The notes under the pieces are model-generated. The model was not told where the DNA came from. It did no database searches and saw only the letters and a program-made list of their open reading frames with translations. A stretch of 64,000 nt of DNA, from positions 310,001 to 374,000 of the forward strand of contig MU867085.1 of the NCBI GenBank assembly GCA_033725935.1, read 5' to 3'. The DNA comes from Cladorrhinum sp. PSN259 (taxonomy: Eukaryota; Ascomycota; Sordariomycetes; Sordariales; Podosporaceae). The translations under genes were made by a program, and so were the position numbers. Of the stretch, positions 63,493 to 64,000 are shown piece by piece (position 1 is the first letter of the stretch; each line of letters opens with the position of its first letter).

Positions 63493-64000
63493 TTACAAGT
63501 TAGCTTTTATGCCCTTCTTCTTCTTATTCTCCCACTCCCCCACCCTCTGCTTACTCCCCTCTAGTCCAGCCAGCAACCCCTCATCCATCCCCGGAATCAC
63601 CATCTCAAACGTGTCCTCCACAACGGCATACTCAAAATACCCCAACCTCGCAATCGGCCTCGTCTTTTTCACATCCAACTTTCCCTCACGATTCAACGCC
63701 CAGTCGGCTATGTGCACAGCCACCACCCGTCCGATAACTACATCCACGCTTCCCAGCTTTCCATTGCCCGGTAATCTCAAGGTACTGTGATACTCACACT
63801 CAAACTTGACAGGCGAACTCTTGACCATCGGCACCGGATTCTCTTGGTCACCAGGTAATAGCCCCGAAAACTCCTTCGCTAAACCGACCTTGACAAACTC
63901 GTCCGTTCCGTAGGGGAACTGCTGAGCGGAGGCGTTGACCGCGTGACGAAGATCGTACGTCGCCAAATTCCAGACGAATTTCCGGGTCGACTCGACGTTG
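63493..64000 (-). CDS. Flavin-reductase-like (FMN-binding split barrel) protein, C-terminal part
   Basis: Runs off the right edge; the visible 169 codons are the C-terminal part. Sequence from the edge: N-V-E-S-T-R-K-F-V-W-N-L-A-T-Y-D-L, then Q-Q-F-P-Y-G-T-D-E-F, S-P-V-K-F-E-C-E-Y-H and V-V-I-G-R-V-V-A-V-H-I-A-D. This order (K-D-T-x-x-N-F-V-x-N-like start, S-P-x-x-x-E-C, G-E-V-x-x-x-H-I) is that of the flavin reductase-like domain family, which binds FMN and reduces it with NAD(P)H or uses it as cofactor. The end is basic (N-K-K-K-K-G-I-K). The start is outside the window. Confidence 0.82.
   Translation of the reverse strand, partial: NVESTRKFVWNLATYDLRHAVNASAQQFPYGTDEFVKVGLAKEFSGLLPGDQENPVPMVKSSPVKFECEYHSTLRLPGNGKLGSVDVVIGRVVAVHIADWALNREGKLDVKKTRPIARLGYFEYAVVEDTFEMVIPGMDEGLLAGLEGSKQRVGEWENKKKKGIKANL

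Overview
The window is nuclear DNA of a filamentous ascomycete, most likely a Sordariomycete. The evidence is many 50-115 bp spliceosomal introns (GT..AG, CTAAC-type branch sites), fungal-only families (DUF3176, DUF4360, HET domain, NACHT receptor, rhodopsin-like integral membrane protein, subgroup C chitinase with a LysM partner, CYP51) and a transposon carrying the C-to-T/G-to-A decay typical of repeat-induced point mutation (RIP). No tRNA, rRNA or CRISPR was seen. Gene models are my own splice predictions; I checked reading-frame phase across every junction, but transcripts have not been seen.

Layout. 1-6.5 kb: the end of a cupin (DUF985) gene, two small secreted proteins, a CYP51 sterol 14-alpha-demethylase, and a zinc-knuckle protein. 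7.4-8.5 kb: a secreted-protein gene that looks inactivated. 9.5-13.5 kb: a DUF3176 membrane protein and a Cys-rich secreted protein. 14.3-18.5 kb: a multi-pass membrane protein whose last 27 codons were cut off by a 1,861 bp Fot1/pogo element; the gene now ends on a stop codon inside the transposon's terminal repeat. 19-20 kb: an AIG2-like gamma-glutamylcyclotransferase-fold protein.

20.4-26 kb is the most interesting part. A HeLo-like (HELL) membrane-toxicity-type protein of 289 aa lies head-to-head, 646 bp away, with a 1,262 aa NACHT receptor. The C-terminus of the HELL protein carries two short repeats built around I-G-N, and the extreme N-terminus of the receptor carries a matching V-Q-L-I-G-N-V segment. 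This is the arrangement of the HET-S/NWD2 type of amyloid-signalling cell-death pair. The receptor is itself unusual: it has no visible WD/ANK/TPR sensor repeats and ends in a HET domain.

26.5-36 kb: an aminoglycoside-phosphotransferase-fold kinase, a Cys-rich surface protein with one membrane helix, a P450 with two +1 frameshifts, and a rhodopsin-like 7-TM protein. 36.4-41.6 kb: three tandem paralogues of an uncharacterised membrane protein family. 42-47 kb: a DUF4360 protein and a 991 aa HET protein. 47-52 kb: repeat-rich DNA with a 113 bp minisatellite, a hairpin-bearing duplicated repeat and a coiled-coil protein. 53.4-54.2 kb: a C2H2 gene interrupted by one in-frame TGA. 54.3-61.6 kb: a divergent LysM / GH18-CBM18 pair for chitin binding and breakdown. 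61.7-64 kb: a frameshifted unknown gene and the start-proximal-truncated end of a flavin-reductase-like gene.

Taken together, genes for self/non-self or pathogen response (HELL + NLR, a second HET protein), surface and secreted proteins, chitin handling and broken genes are concentrated here, which suits an accessory, fast-evolving region. Three separate +1 shifts in otherwise intact genes leave open that some 'broken' genes are assembly indel errors.
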